Source: Rhodospirillales bacterium (GTDB lineage Bacteria > Pseudomonadota > Alphaproteobacteria > Rhodospirillales > UBA2165). Taken from it: a stretch of 59,179 nucleotides of DNA. Positions 1-8,477 of the stretch are shown piece after piece. The DNA lies in contig JABMOP010000605.1 in NCBI GenBank assembly GCA_013204125.1, positions 1 through 59,179 on the forward strand, in the 5' to 3' direction. The position numbers and the translations under genes are program-made. Under the pieces are notes generated by a model that did no database searches, was not told where the DNA came from, and saw nothing but the letters and a program-made list of their open reading frames with translations. Every line of letters starts with the position of its first letter. Position 1 is the stretch's first letter.

Positions 1-1
1 C

Positions 2-837
2 GGCAATACCGACTATCGTATTTCGCCCGATAATATTCCTTTATTTTCTGAAAATTGCGGTCCCAAGGATTCTCAGGTGCAGCAGGCCCACTATGACAAA
101 ATAGCCGATTCGTACCTGGAAAATTTAAATTATCCCCACACACAGGAATACTTGGCCATCTTGACAGATTATTGCTCGAAATAGTCGGTGACGAACCATT
201 GGGGCTAGTCGCAGAAATTTGTTGTGGACGCGGCGAAGCTCTTGATCTTTTTCAAGATAAAGTCGACAGCGCCCTGGGTGTAGACATTTCCATCAATATG
301 CTGGCCGCCGCACGATCAAAATTTATTTCGCCAAATTTTCTATTCGTGCAAGGGGATGCAACATCACTGCCAGTCATAGAAAATTGTATTGATACGGTAA
401 TTATGTTCGGCGGCATTCACCACGTAAAAGACAGATCACGCCTATTTTCTGAAATCTATCGCGTTATGCGGCCCGGCGGCAGATTCATATGGCGCGAACC
501 AGTGAGTGATTTTTTCATCTGGCGTTGGATTAGGGCCATCATCTACCGAGTGTCATCGCACCTCGAACCAGAAACCGAACGCCCGCTGCTTTATAGTGAG
601 ACAGTTCCGATTTTGGAAAAAATCGGTTTTGAAATGGATGTTTGGCAAACCTGCGGATTCTTGGGATTTTGCATTTTCATGAATAGCGATGTTCTTGTCT
701 TTAACCGCCTTTTCCGATTCATTCCCGGTATTCGAAAAATTACACAAATTATGACCGAGTTCGATGACTGGGTTACGCGGCAGCGTAGCTTTCGAAATAT
801 GGGTTTGCAGGTAATTGGGGTCGCCCGTAAACTATAG
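2..837 (+). pseudogene. SAM-dependent methyltransferase, 5' partial, with internal frameshift
   Basis: Class I SAM methyltransferase cut by the left edge of the window. The reading frame starting at base 2 is open to a TAG ending at base 178 and carries the protein-like segment HYDKIADSYLENLNY. The rest, with motif I (VAEICCGRGEA) and the motif IV region (IMFGGIHHVKD), then RPGGRFIWREP, lies in the frame starting at base 1 and ends at 837. The two parts join if one base is added near 158-163, giving EYLAILDRLLLEIVG. This is a one-base deletion, either a real lesion or a sequencing error. The front part has DNIPLF, the type of segment that follows the Trm112-like zinc domain in many such enzymes. 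The substrate is unknown; sugar O-methylation fits the context. The methyltransferase call is firm. Whether the gene is dead cannot be told from one sequence. Confidence 0.8.
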
Positions 838-844
838 GCTATTG

Positions 845-3127
845 ATGTCGAGTGTGAGCGCGAGATACTCGATAACATTTCCTACAATCACCCGGATTCA
901 AACGACAGTAAGCCTCAAAATCACTCGATTAGATTTACTAGGTCGGTTCTATTTATTCGGCCGTCCCTATTCTTTTGCAAAATATAGCCGTACCAGAAAA
1001 TTCATGGGATACTTCGAGACCCTCGCCGCAGTAAAATTTACCATCGTCGCGATGGTATTTTTCATTGCCCTCAAATGGAACTTTCTTCCGCAAACCCGCA
1101 GACACGTGGTGGTTTGGGGGGCTATCTGGTTATTGATGGCGACTTCAGAATATTGGGCCTTTGGTAATGCATCATATATATTTTTGAATGCCGAGTTGGA
1201 ATATAGCCTTCCCATTAATATATTTATGAATGAATGGTATGACGGCGGCATTTTCTCCCACGCTTTTGCTGGAGGGAATGATGTTTACGCAATGGCCGCT
1301 GGCACCGGACAGTTTGTTTCGCTCGAAAGAATATTGCTGGCAATTTTCCCATTGTGGTTGGCGTCTTTCTTCCACAAGGTAATGGTTTTTTGGATTGGCT
1401 TTTCCGGTATCTATCTAATCAGTCGGCGATTTGCCGGTTTGGAACGCAGCACTGCCTTTGCCCTCGCCGCATTATCAACTTTAGCCGCCCATCCATTTGT
1501 AACGACGACAACTTGGGTGCATGGAGTAGGCTATGCAATTTCGGCGATGGCGATTTATTTGTGTGTTTTGCGATATGGGCGCCGTTGGTATTTCACGGGC
1601 ATCATAGCACTGAGTATTTTGCAGGCTGTCAGTAGCACGCCGACAAATAGTCTGGTAACGGTATTGGCCGCCGTATTTTTTGCGGCTTTATTTTTCGGAT
1701 TTCGACGTGCAATTGCCGTTATTCCGGCGATCCTCATAATCGTCCTCTTTACCTTATTTAATTGGCATGAATCCCTTTATGCAAAAGCCCTTGTCGCACC
1801 CCTCACGGATCGAGTGATGGATCATTCTTTTAGTAAACCAGAATTTTTCCAGATCCTCGATATAGCGTTTAAACAATTTGGACCGTTCGGCCAGATTGAA
1901 GTTCCAATTATCATATTGGCGGGATTGGCAGTTCTGTTAAGCCTGCGGCATCGTCTTTTCGGATGGGTTTTAATTGCCCTTCTATTATCCGTTTTTTCGG
2001 GATTCGTTATCGAAAATATCCCTTGGCGCAAAATTGGCTGGAATATTTTTGCCGGTTATCAATTCAGCTATATTTTTTACTCGGCGTTTGCCTTAGCCTA
2101 CGTGGTCGCTGGTTTTGCACTGGGGGAAATAGGGCGCCGAAAGCAGGTTCCATGGCGAATAATTAACGCCGCTCTTATGGCGCTGATGGTTGGCAATTTC
2201 TTTTGGGCAAAATCTTTCAGCATTTCTAACTGGTTGAGTTCGGGCGGGTTGTCGGTTGTGCCGCAGGTCCAAAGGTTGGAGGCCGTCCGCGACCTCCGTA
2301 ACAAGCCAATTCGTGTGGTTACCGTTCCGTACAGAATTCCGGAAAACATGCTGGCGGCAGCGGGTTTGATGGCTGCCAATGGCAACTATAATCTGCGCCT
2401 CCAACGCCAAGCAGTATTTTGGAATAAGGGCATCCTAAAACACCCTTCGAATACGGTCGGACAATCAACGCTTCTATCGAAGTATTTTGATTTTAAATGT
2501 TGCGACCGTTACGATATTGCCGAACACGCCAATATCGATTTTCTTCGAATTTCCAATGTCGGATATATTTTCAGCAAGCTTCCTTTAATAGGAGGCGGGT
2601 TGGTCCAAGTGTATGGGCCAAAAGACGAAAGGGCGCCGGTGCGCCGTGCCGAACCAATCCGACAACGCCTAGCAGGATATTTTACCGAAAATTTCGAACC
2701 GTCGCCTATTCGAACCTACGCAATAGCTAATCCATTGCCTATGGTGTTTGCCGCTAGTGACTTAGTGGTCGCTCAGCAAGGAATCAACGATAGCGACTAT
2801 ATGAAATTGGTTGGAAAATTCGCGCTCCAACGGGCTGCAGTCGTCAGAACCAAGGTTAAAAATTCTGTCCGTATATTCAAAAGCCTAAAAATTAATGAGT
2901 TTCAGATGGTCCGTGACGGCGTAGACATCTCTCTCGACGCGCCGGATGGCGGCGTGGTGATCGTCAATTTACCTCACACGCCGTTTTGGCAGGCGGAACA
3001 AAACGGCATTCCGTTAGAGCTTTTTCCAACCAATCAAATTCATATGGGAATTGCCGCCCCGCCAGGTTCGAAAAATATCAAACTTCGATACCGCAGGCCA
3101 TTGTTACGAGACAAATTGTTTGGATAG
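845..3127 (+). CDS. large multi-pass membrane protein, YfhO/GT-C-like
   Basis: A protein of about 760 residues. Roughly the first 480 hold about ten hydrophobic segments (for example VKFTIVAMVFFIALKW and IPAILIIVLFTLFNW). A soluble C-terminal domain of about 280 residues follows, probably periplasmic. This layout is that of YfhO-like and other GT-C membrane glycosyltransferases, which use polyprenyl-phosphate sugars. No catalytic residue can be assigned by eye. The ATG at 845 lies 7 bases after the preceding stop; a second in-frame ATG at 1004 would remove a basic, low-complexity leader and is a fair alternative. The 3' end nearly touches the end of the convergent methyltransferase gene. The GT2 at 4101 could supply the lipid-linked sugar. 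The family name is tentative. Confidence 0.65.
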   Translation: MSSVSARYSITFPTITRIQTTVSLKITRLDLLGRFYLFGRPYSFAKYSRTRKFMGYFETLAAVKFTIVAMVFFIALKWNFLPQTRRHVVVWGAIWLLMATSEYWAFGNASYIFLNAELEYSLPINIFMNEWYDGGIFSHAFAGGNDVYAMAAGTGQFVSLERILLAIFPLWLASFFHKVMVFWIGFSGIYLISRRFAGLERSTAFALAALSTLAAHPFVTTTTWVHGVGYAISAMAIYLCVLRYGRRWYFTGIIALSILQAVSSTPTNSLVTVLAAVFFAALFFGFRRAIAVIPAILIIVLFTLFNWHESLYAKALVAPLTDRVMDHSFSKPEFFQILDIAFKQFGPFGQIEVPIIILAGLAVLLSLRHRLFGWVLIALLLSVFSGFVIENIPWRKIGWNIFAGYQFSYIFYSAFALAYVVAGFALGEIGRRKQVPWRIINAALMALMVGNFFWAKSFSISNWLSSGGLSVVPQVQRLEAVRDLRNKPIRVVTVPYRIPENMLAAAGLMAANGNYNLRLQRQAVFWNKGILKHPSNTVGQSTLLSKYFDFKCCDRYDIAEHANIDFLRISNVGYIFSKLPLIGGGLVQVYGPKDERAPVRRAEPIRQRLAGYFTENFEPSPIRTYAIANPLPMVFAASDLVVAQQGINDSDYMKLVGKFALQRAAVVRTKVKNSVRIFKSLKINEFQMVRDGVDISLDAPDGGVVIVNLPHTPFWQAEQNGIPLELFPTNQIHMGIAAPPGSKNIKLRYRRPLLRDKLFG

Positions 3128-3129
3128 AT

Positions 3130-3954
3130 TCAATTTTCTGTGGCAATTGTGGGAAAACTCTCACCGAACTTAACGCCAACTGCGCACCAAGACATCTCAT
3201 TCACATCCGCCAATTTGATATCCGTCAGTCCGGCTTGTTCCATAAGCGCGCGCACTTCATCCCGGCGCCAATAATTTGCAATTTTCGGTAACATTTGATC
3301 GAGCATGATGTGGAGAAGATGCCGAAACGGAAAATTTCTCAGGAGTTTAAAGTATTCCAGACGCCTCAGGCCTATTCTCAAAAGCAGCCACAACAATGAT
3401 GCCGGCGCATAAGCAAAAATTCTTAATAAGGGCATTGGCAGCCAGCTAAATATTGCTTGGCGTAAGGGATTCAGAATTGCCAGGTAAAGCCCCATATTTT
3501 CACGCCCATACACCCAAATGAGAACGCAGCCTCCCGGCTTAACGGCGTCACGCATTTTCTGGATAGCCAATTCGGGTTCGGCCAGGTGATGGATGACCCC
3601 GATGCTGAAGGCGATATCAAATTCCTCTGGCCGATCAAGTTCATATATACTCTTGAACGCGACCTCAACCGAAGAAAAGGGTGCTAGATTTCGTCGCGCG
3701 CTGGCAAGCGACCGATCATCGACATCAATCGCCATGCCTCCGGTTGCCCCAAATTTCATTGCCCAAACGCTATTGCGCCCAGCGCCGCAGCCAACGTCGA
3801 GGAATTTTTTTTCCGTCCAATCCGTTGCCGGATTTAGCAGGCAGGTCCATCGTCGGAACTGTTCCTCTTGTTCGGGTGAAAGATCAGAAAATGCATCCCA
3901 CGAATAACCAAATCTATCCGGAGAACCGGTGGCGGCGTCAGGTGATAAATTCAT
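3130..3954 (-). CDS. class I SAM-dependent methyltransferase
   Basis: A 274-residue protein with a full methyltransferase fold. Motif I is FLDVGCGAGRNS (about 50-61), an acidic residue follows in AIDVDD, the motif IV region is FSIGVIHHLAEP, and the next strand region is KPGGCVLIWVYG. After the core there is a hydrophobic stretch (LPMPLLRIFAYAPASLLWLL, about 173-192), common in methyltransferases of polysaccharide loci that sit at the membrane. It is the only minus-strand gene in the left 10 kb and is convergent with the membrane protein gene, with two bases between the stops. The substrate is unknown; a sugar or lipid-linked sugar is likely from context. Confidence 0.82.
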   Translation of the reverse strand: MNLSPDAATGSPDRFGYSWDAFSDLSPEQEEQFRRWTCLLNPATDWTEKKFLDVGCGAGRNSVWAMKFGATGGMAIDVDDRSLASARRNLAPFSSVEVAFKSIYELDRPEEFDIAFSIGVIHHLAEPELAIQKMRDAVKPGGCVLIWVYGRENMGLYLAILNPLRQAIFSWLPMPLLRIFAYAPASLLWLLLRIGLRRLEYFKLLRNFPFRHLLHIMLDQMLPKIANYWRRDEVRALMEQAGLTDIKLADVNEMSWCAVGVKFGESFPTIATEN

Positions 3955-3986
3955 TGCAACTCGTTCTTCTGAATTTGCTTCGCTCT

Positions 3987-4034
3987 GTCAGAGAATCGAG
4001 GTGCTGACGGTGGCTTACACCGCCGGTTTCTGAC
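3987..4034. other. nested inverted repeat in the 3955-4100 gap
   Basis: An outer pair GTCAGA (3987-3992) and TCTGAC (4029-4034) encloses a perfect hairpin CGGTG-gctta-CACCG (4008-4022). It lies in the gap between the divergent genes at 3954 and 4101. A T-rich stretch follows on the plus strand, so it could be a weak terminator or a structured leader. The rest of the gap shows only a GGAAG ribosome site just before the ATG at 4101. Confidence 0.4.
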
Positions 4035-4100
4035 TCTTTCTATTTTGTAATAATTGTTTACCATGGGATATCTTAACGGTCCAAAATCCGGAAGAAAACC

Positions 4101-5060
4101 ATGAAAATAGAGCTTTCTATAGTCATTCCGCTGTACAATGAAGAGGCCAATATTGATGAACTATATGATCGTTCCATTGATGCGTTGGACCAATTAGGTA
4201 AATCCTTCGAGATCATCTGTGTGAATGACGGTAGCCGTGATTCAACGGAGGAACATCTAGCCAAGTTGGCGAGTAAAGATAAGCGGATCAAAGTTATTAA
4301 CTTTCAGGTTAACAAAGGTCAGACGGCGGCAATGATGGCAGGCATTATTCAGTCGAAAGGTGACATCATAATTCCTATGGACGGGGACCTGCAGAACGAT
4401 CCCAAGGACATTGAGCATCTACTGAAAAAGTTGGATGAGGGTTATGACGTCGTTTCGGGTTGGCGCAAAGTCCGCATTGACGCTGTCATCCTGCGCAAAA
4501 TTCCTAGCCAAATTGCCAATTGGATAATTTCCAGGATATCGGGTGTCCACCTGCACGATTTTGGTTGCACACTGAAAGCCTATCGACGGGAAGTCCTGCA
4601 AGACGTTAGGCTTTATGGAGAAATGCACAGATTCGTGCCTATTTTCGCCAAATGGCAAGGCGCAAAAGTAGCCGAAATCCCGGTCAACCATTTTGCACGC
4701 ACCAATGGCGTATCAAACTATGGCATTGAGAGAGTACTAAAAGTAATTCTTGATTTGATCGTCGTGAAATTTCTTACTCAGTACGAAACAAAACCGATTT
4801 ATGTGTTCGGCTTGTTCGGTCTTTTCAATTTGTTTATCTCATTTTTAGCGGGGCTATTTGCTGTATATCTACGCGTGTTTGAAGGGATATCCTTCATTCT
4901 GACGCCGCTTCCCCTGCTCGTGATAACCATATTTATGCTTGGCATCATGTGCATTTTCTTAGGTCTGTTAGCGGAAATTCTTGTCCGTATCTATTTTGAA
5001 TCCCAGGACAAGTCGGTTTACAACATTAGAAGCACAATAAATTGCGTGGATGACGAATAA
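4101..5060 (+). CDS. GT2 glycosyltransferase, DPM1/GtrB/ArnC type
   Basis: A 319-residue family 2 glycosyltransferase of the polyprenyl-phosphate type. It begins with the GT-A start ELSIVIPLYNEE, then VNDGS (41-45) and the metal-binding DGDLQNDP (94-101). The acceptor-side motif appears as FGCTLKAYRR. Two C-terminal membrane helices (about 230-260 and 268-297) end in a cytosolic tail, as in GtrB and ArnC. Known members move a sugar from a nucleotide donor to undecaprenyl or dolichyl phosphate. Start: a purine-rich GGAAG lies 7 bases before the ATG. The stop overlaps the ATG of the asparagine synthase by one base (TAATG), so the two are probably co-translated. The sugar carried cannot be told. 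Confidence 0.88.
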   Translation: MKIELSIVIPLYNEEANIDELYDRSIDALDQLGKSFEIICVNDGSRDSTEEHLAKLASKDKRIKVINFQVNKGQTAAMMAGIIQSKGDIIIPMDGDLQNDPKDIEHLLKKLDEGYDVVSGWRKVRIDAVILRKIPSQIANWIISRISGVHLHDFGCTLKAYRREVLQDVRLYGEMHRFVPIFAKWQGAKVAEIPVNHFARTNGVSNYGIERVLKVILDLIVVKFLTQYETKPIYVFGLFGLFNLFISFLAGLFAVYLRVFEGISFILTPLPLLVITIFMLGIMCIFLGLLAEILVRIYFESQDKSVYNIRSTINCVDDE

Positions 5061-6919
5061 TGTGCGGCATTGCTGGCTTTATTGGAGCCGGCGACGAGAC
5101 AGATATTCGGAAGATGACCGCCGCAATCGAACATCGCGGGCCAGACGGCGAGGGATACTTCGTTGACGAAATCAATCGAGTTTTCCTTGGGCATCGGCTC
5201 TTGTCGGTTATTGATATTTCCGATGGCGCTCAACCGATGTGGAACCGTAGTCATTCAATTGGAGTGATTTTTAACGGCGAGATATATAACCACCGAAATC
5301 TACGTAGCGAACTAGAATCGTTGGGCCACCAATTTACGACGGATCATTCGGATACAGAAGTTCTCGTGCACGGCTATGAACAGTGGGGCGAAAATCTTCC
5401 GGAACACCTAAACGGCATGTTCGCTTTCGCGATTTATGATCGCCGTAATCATCAAATATTCCTTTCCCGTGACCGATTTGGCGAGAAACCACTTTTTTTC
5501 ACAGATCAACCGGGGTTATTTGCTTTTGCCTCCGAAATAAATTCGCTTCTGTGCCATTCGGCGTTGGCCCCGAACATCAATCCCGTCGCTTTGCAGAAAT
5601 TTTTTGCCTTTGGATTCCTGCCGGCTCCCTGGACTCCCTACAAGAATATTTTCAAGCTGCACGCTGGCCAAAGCCTAACATATAGGCTCAAAGAAATGCG
5701 GCTTACAAAAAAGCGTTATTGGAAGTTCAAAATAGAACCTTTCGAACGTAAACCAAGTTTGGCGGAAGAGAAGGATTGGGCCCAGGAATTGAGGCATCTT
5801 TTATCACAAGCAGTCCATCGGCGCTTGGAAAGTGACGTCCCACTCGGATTTCTGCTCAGTGGTGGCATCGATTCTAGCGCCATACTGGCGTTGGCAGCTG
5901 AACATATGGATGCTGAGAGAATAGAATCTTTCACGATTGGCTTTACCGAACCTTCTTTCGATGAGTCGGGCTTTGCCAGTTCGATGGCGCAGCGGGTCGG
6001 CAGCAACCACCACCTCGAAATTTGCGACTTCGATGCGGCAATGACATTGATACCGTCGATTCTTGCGAAACAAGGCGAGCCGATCGGCGACAGCTCTATT
6101 ATACCCTCGCATATGGTTTGCGAATTTGCGCGGCGCAATGTCACCGTCGCCTTAAGCGGCGATGGTGGCGATGAGTTATTTGCCGGGTATGATCCCTTCA
6201 AAGCGCTGGCGCTGGCACAATGGTACCAACGGCTGGTACCGAAAAAATTACACAATGCAGTCTGTTTGTTGGCGGCGCGTATGCCCAAATCTGATGCAAA
6301 TATGAGCCTGGACTTCAAACTCCGCCGTTCGTTACGAGGCGTCTATTTTCGCCCGGCCTTATGGAATCCAGTCTGGATGGGGGCGCTGGGTCCCGATGAT
6401 ATCTCCGATTTGTTTTCCGAACATTTGGACGTTGACGAGCTCTATAGCGAAGCCATCGAATTATGGGATAATTGCGCCAGCGACAACCATATCGATAGAA
6501 CCATGGAATTTTTCACAAATTTGTACCTGTCAGATGATATTCTTGTGAAATCAGACCGTGCTAGCATGGGTGTATCTTTGGAACTCAGGACGCCCTTCCT
6601 GGATATAGATTTGGTGAATTTTGCACGGCGTCTTCCAGCTTCAGTTAAATTTGCCAAAGGCGAGGGCAAACTAATTTTGAAAAAGGCGTTAGAAGGCATC
6701 TTGCCCGACGATATTATCAGGCGCCGTAAAAAAGGGTTTGGTATTCCATTGAGCCGCTGGCTTAAGAACATGCCGATCCCGCCACTTGATGACCCAAAGC
6801 TCCAATCTATGGATATGTCCTGGCTCGCTGACAAATGGCATCGGCACGCAACAGGCAAGACCGATGAACGCCATGCTTTGTGGTGCTGGTTGGCGCTCCA
6901 CCACATGCCTTTGACATAA
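5060..6919 (+). CDS. asnB: asparagine synthase (glutamine-hydrolysing), AsnB family
   Basis: A 619-residue protein of usual family length. The N-terminal glutaminase starts MCGIAGF with nucleophile Cys2, followed by HRGPDGEG and NGEIYNH. The synthetase domain has the PP-loop LSGGIDSS (about 266-273) and ALSGDGGDELFAGYD (about 363 on). The enzyme uses glutamine and ATP to amidate a carboxylate. Copies inside polysaccharide loci, as here, are thought to amidate uronic acids or act on a lipid-linked precursor instead of making free asparagine; that is inference. It is coupled to the GT2 gene by a one-base overlap, and a hairpin with T-rich tail follows it. Confidence 0.93.
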   Translation: MCGIAGFIGAGDETDIRKMTAAIEHRGPDGEGYFVDEINRVFLGHRLLSVIDISDGAQPMWNRSHSIGVIFNGEIYNHRNLRSELESLGHQFTTDHSDTEVLVHGYEQWGENLPEHLNGMFAFAIYDRRNHQIFLSRDRFGEKPLFFTDQPGLFAFASEINSLLCHSALAPNINPVALQKFFAFGFLPAPWTPYKNIFKLHAGQSLTYRLKEMRLTKKRYWKFKIEPFERKPSLAEEKDWAQELRHLLSQAVHRRLESDVPLGFLLSGGIDSSAILALAAEHMDAERIESFTIGFTEPSFDESGFASSMAQRVGSNHHLEICDFDAAMTLIPSILAKQGEPIGDSSIIPSHMVCEFARRNVTVALSGDGGDELFAGYDPFKALALAQWYQRLVPKKLHNAVCLLAARMPKSDANMSLDFKLRRSLRGVYFRPALWNPVWMGALGPDDISDLFSEHLDVDELYSEAIELWDNCASDNHIDRTMEFFTNLYLSDDILVKSDRASMGVSLELRTPFLDIDLVNFARRLPASVKFAKGEGKLILKKALEGILPDDIIRRRKKGFGIPLSRWLKNMPIPPLDDPKLQSMDMSWLADKWHRHATGKTDERHALWCWLALHHMPLT

Positions 6920-6979
6920 TTTGGAAGTTTTGGAAATTCAAATTTTATGCAGGTTCGCCAAAGTAGCCTTGAATATAGA

Positions 6980-6997
6980 GACCTTTTGGTAAAGGTC
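6980..6997 (+). terminator. candidate intrinsic terminator after asnB
   Basis: A perfect 7-bp stem GACCTTT-tggt-AAAGGTC followed by ACTTTTC, 60 bases after the asnB stop. The stem is AT-rich and the T tract short, so termination may be partial. The rest of 6998-7212 has no gene I can support. A candidate upstream signal for the next transcript was not clear. Confidence 0.5.
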
Positions 6998-7212
6998 ACT
7001 TTTCAGAACATTTAAAAACGAGTACGGTGACCTTGCGTTCGGGAGTTGCCCTGAAGACGAATTGTTATCGCAGAATTGGATGCACGAACTCGATATGATT
7101 TAGTAGAAGATATTTTTCCGGACTCGAGCAATATTGAGATTTCTATGGCGTGCTTAATCTAGAATAAATGAACTTTCTCGAATGAGGGTCCGCATGACGA
7201 GCGGCAAAATGT

Positions 7213-7218
7213 GAGGAG
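7213..7218 (+). promoter_or_regulatory. strong ribosome binding site of the small ORF
   Basis: GAGGAG lies 7 bases before the ATG at 7226. It is one of the best Shine-Dalgarno matches in the window and is the main reason to accept the short ORF that follows. Confidence 0.6.
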
Positions 7219-7225
7219 ATATAGG

Positions 7226-7396
7226 ATGCCTGGAATTTTAAAGGGAAATTTTGAGACAAAAAAAATGGTCGCCATAAAGGACGACCATGAAAATATTGAA
7301 GACCGATTTGAATCCGAAGCCTTGAAACAACTGGGCGGATCCATAGCATTTGTTTCCAAGAAAAAAGTTAAGTGGAGCGCCAAAGGCGACTCGTAA
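7226..7396 (+). CDS. small hypothetical protein, 56 residues
   Basis: A short ORF with a strong GAGGAG site at good spacing, placed 43 bases before the DUF115 gene on the same strand. The product is highly charged and hydrophilic (FETKKMVAIKDDHENIEDRF, then ESEALKQLGG and SKKKVKW), with no signal peptide or membrane helix, and may form a helix in the middle. I do not recognise a family. Being the first gene after the asnB terminator, it may be the leader gene of the DUF115/radical SAM transcript. The coding call rests on the ribosome site and context. Confidence 0.5.
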   Translation: MPGILKGNFETKKMVAIKDDHENIEDRFESEALKQLGGSIAFVSKKKVKWSAKGDS

Positions 7397-7439
7397 GCGC
7401 TAATGATCATATATCGGCCGCACCCACGGTACTTAGCCC

Positions 7440-8477
7440 ATGGCTGATACCTCAATCGTGAACGGTGAACTTACCCTTAAACTTTTACCGCACATGTCGG
7501 AGATGACCCACAATCGCTTCGGGCAGCTTTGGCTTGAAAATGCTGAAGCCAATGCACGGCACTTGGGCCAAGGGCAGTCAATTGAGCGTCTTCGCAACGC
7601 TCCTTTAAAGGAAGGCGACTCGGCGGTAGTCATTGCTGCCGGTCCGTCTCTCAAGCGCCATGACCCGGGCCGTAAAATTGTCGACACCGGCTACCGGGGA
7701 ACATTAATCGCGACAGATTCCGCAATGGCCTACTGCCTGCGTAATGGTTTGGTTCCAGATCTTGTCGTGACCCTAGACCCTCATGCCACTCGAATTGTCC
7801 GATGGTTTGGCGATCCGTCCCTTACCGAAGAAAATTTGCGCCAAGACGACTATTTTAAGCGCCAAGATCAAGATGATGCTTTTGCCGATGAGTTGCGCGC
7901 GAACGATGAAATGTTGGAGTTATTAAGCCGACACGGCAAGAATATGCGCATCGCTCTTTCAACTTCGGCCTCGCAAGCGGTCGTCAATCGGGCCATCGAA
8001 ACCGGCATGCAAATTTATTGGTGGAACCCAATGTTTGATGACCCGGATAAGCCCGGAAGTGCATCCGCCAAGCTGCAGGCGCAAAACGGCATGCCCTGTA
8101 TCAACGCTGGTGGGAACGTCGGAACTGCTTGTTGGATGATGGCGGATGTTGTTCTCGCCAAAAAGCATGTCGCATTGGTCGGTGTGGATTTCTCATATTA
8201 CGATGGAACACCGTACAAAAATACGCAATATTACAAGGAGGCTGTAAATCTCGTTGGCCAGGAAAACTTGGATTCTTTATTCGTTAGAATATTTAATCCC
8301 CATTTGGGCGAGTGGTTTTATACTGATCCCGCCTACTTTTGGTATCGCGAAGCCTTCCTGGAACTGGTTCAGGATGCTGACTGCAAGACATACAACTGCA
8401 CAGAGGGCGGTATTCTGTTCGGAGACAATATAGAAGTGGTTAGATTTGACGAATTTCTAGATACATTTAGGAGCTGA
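7440..8477 (+). CDS. DUF115 / MptE-like protein (motility accessory factor-like)
   Basis: A 345-residue protein of the 6-hydroxymethylpterin pyrophosphokinase MptE-like (DUF115) family. The hallmark glycine-rich loop is VVIAAGPSLKRHD (about 63-75), followed by LIATDSAMAYCLRNG, the PDLVVTLDPH segment and INAGGNVGTACWMMA, then VALVGVDFSYYDG. Proteins of this fold include the Maf/PseE factors needed to place pseudaminic or legionaminic acid on flagellin, so with the nonulosonate genes in this window a role in protein glycosylation is plausible. It lacks the long extra domains of the ~650-residue Maf proteins, so it is a short variant. Its TGA overlaps the presumed ATT start of the next gene. Confidence 0.85.
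   Translation: MADTSIVNGELTLKLLPHMSEMTHNRFGQLWLENAEANARHLGQGQSIERLRNAPLKEGDSAVVIAAGPSLKRHDPGRKIVDTGYRGTLIATDSAMAYCLRNGLVPDLVVTLDPHATRIVRWFGDPSLTEENLRQDDYFKRQDQDDAFADELRANDEMLELLSRHGKNMRIALSTSASQAVVNRAIETGMQIYWWNPMFDDPDKPGSASAKLQAQNGMPCINAGGNVGTACWMMADVVLAKKHVALVGVDFSYYDGTPYKNTQYYKEAVNLVGQENLDSLFVRIFNPHLGEWFYTDPAYFWYREAFLELVQDADCKTYNCTEGGILFGDNIEVVRFDEFLDTFRS

Noticed and set aside
5716..6318. 200-codon antisense ORF in asnB
   Set aside because: Shadow of the conserved synthetase domain; no start signal.
7051..7158. Protein-like stretch of about 34 codons (AELDARTRYDLVEDIFPDSS)
   Set aside because: No start codon or ribosome site, stops on both sides, and no family; perhaps a gene remnant, perhaps chance.
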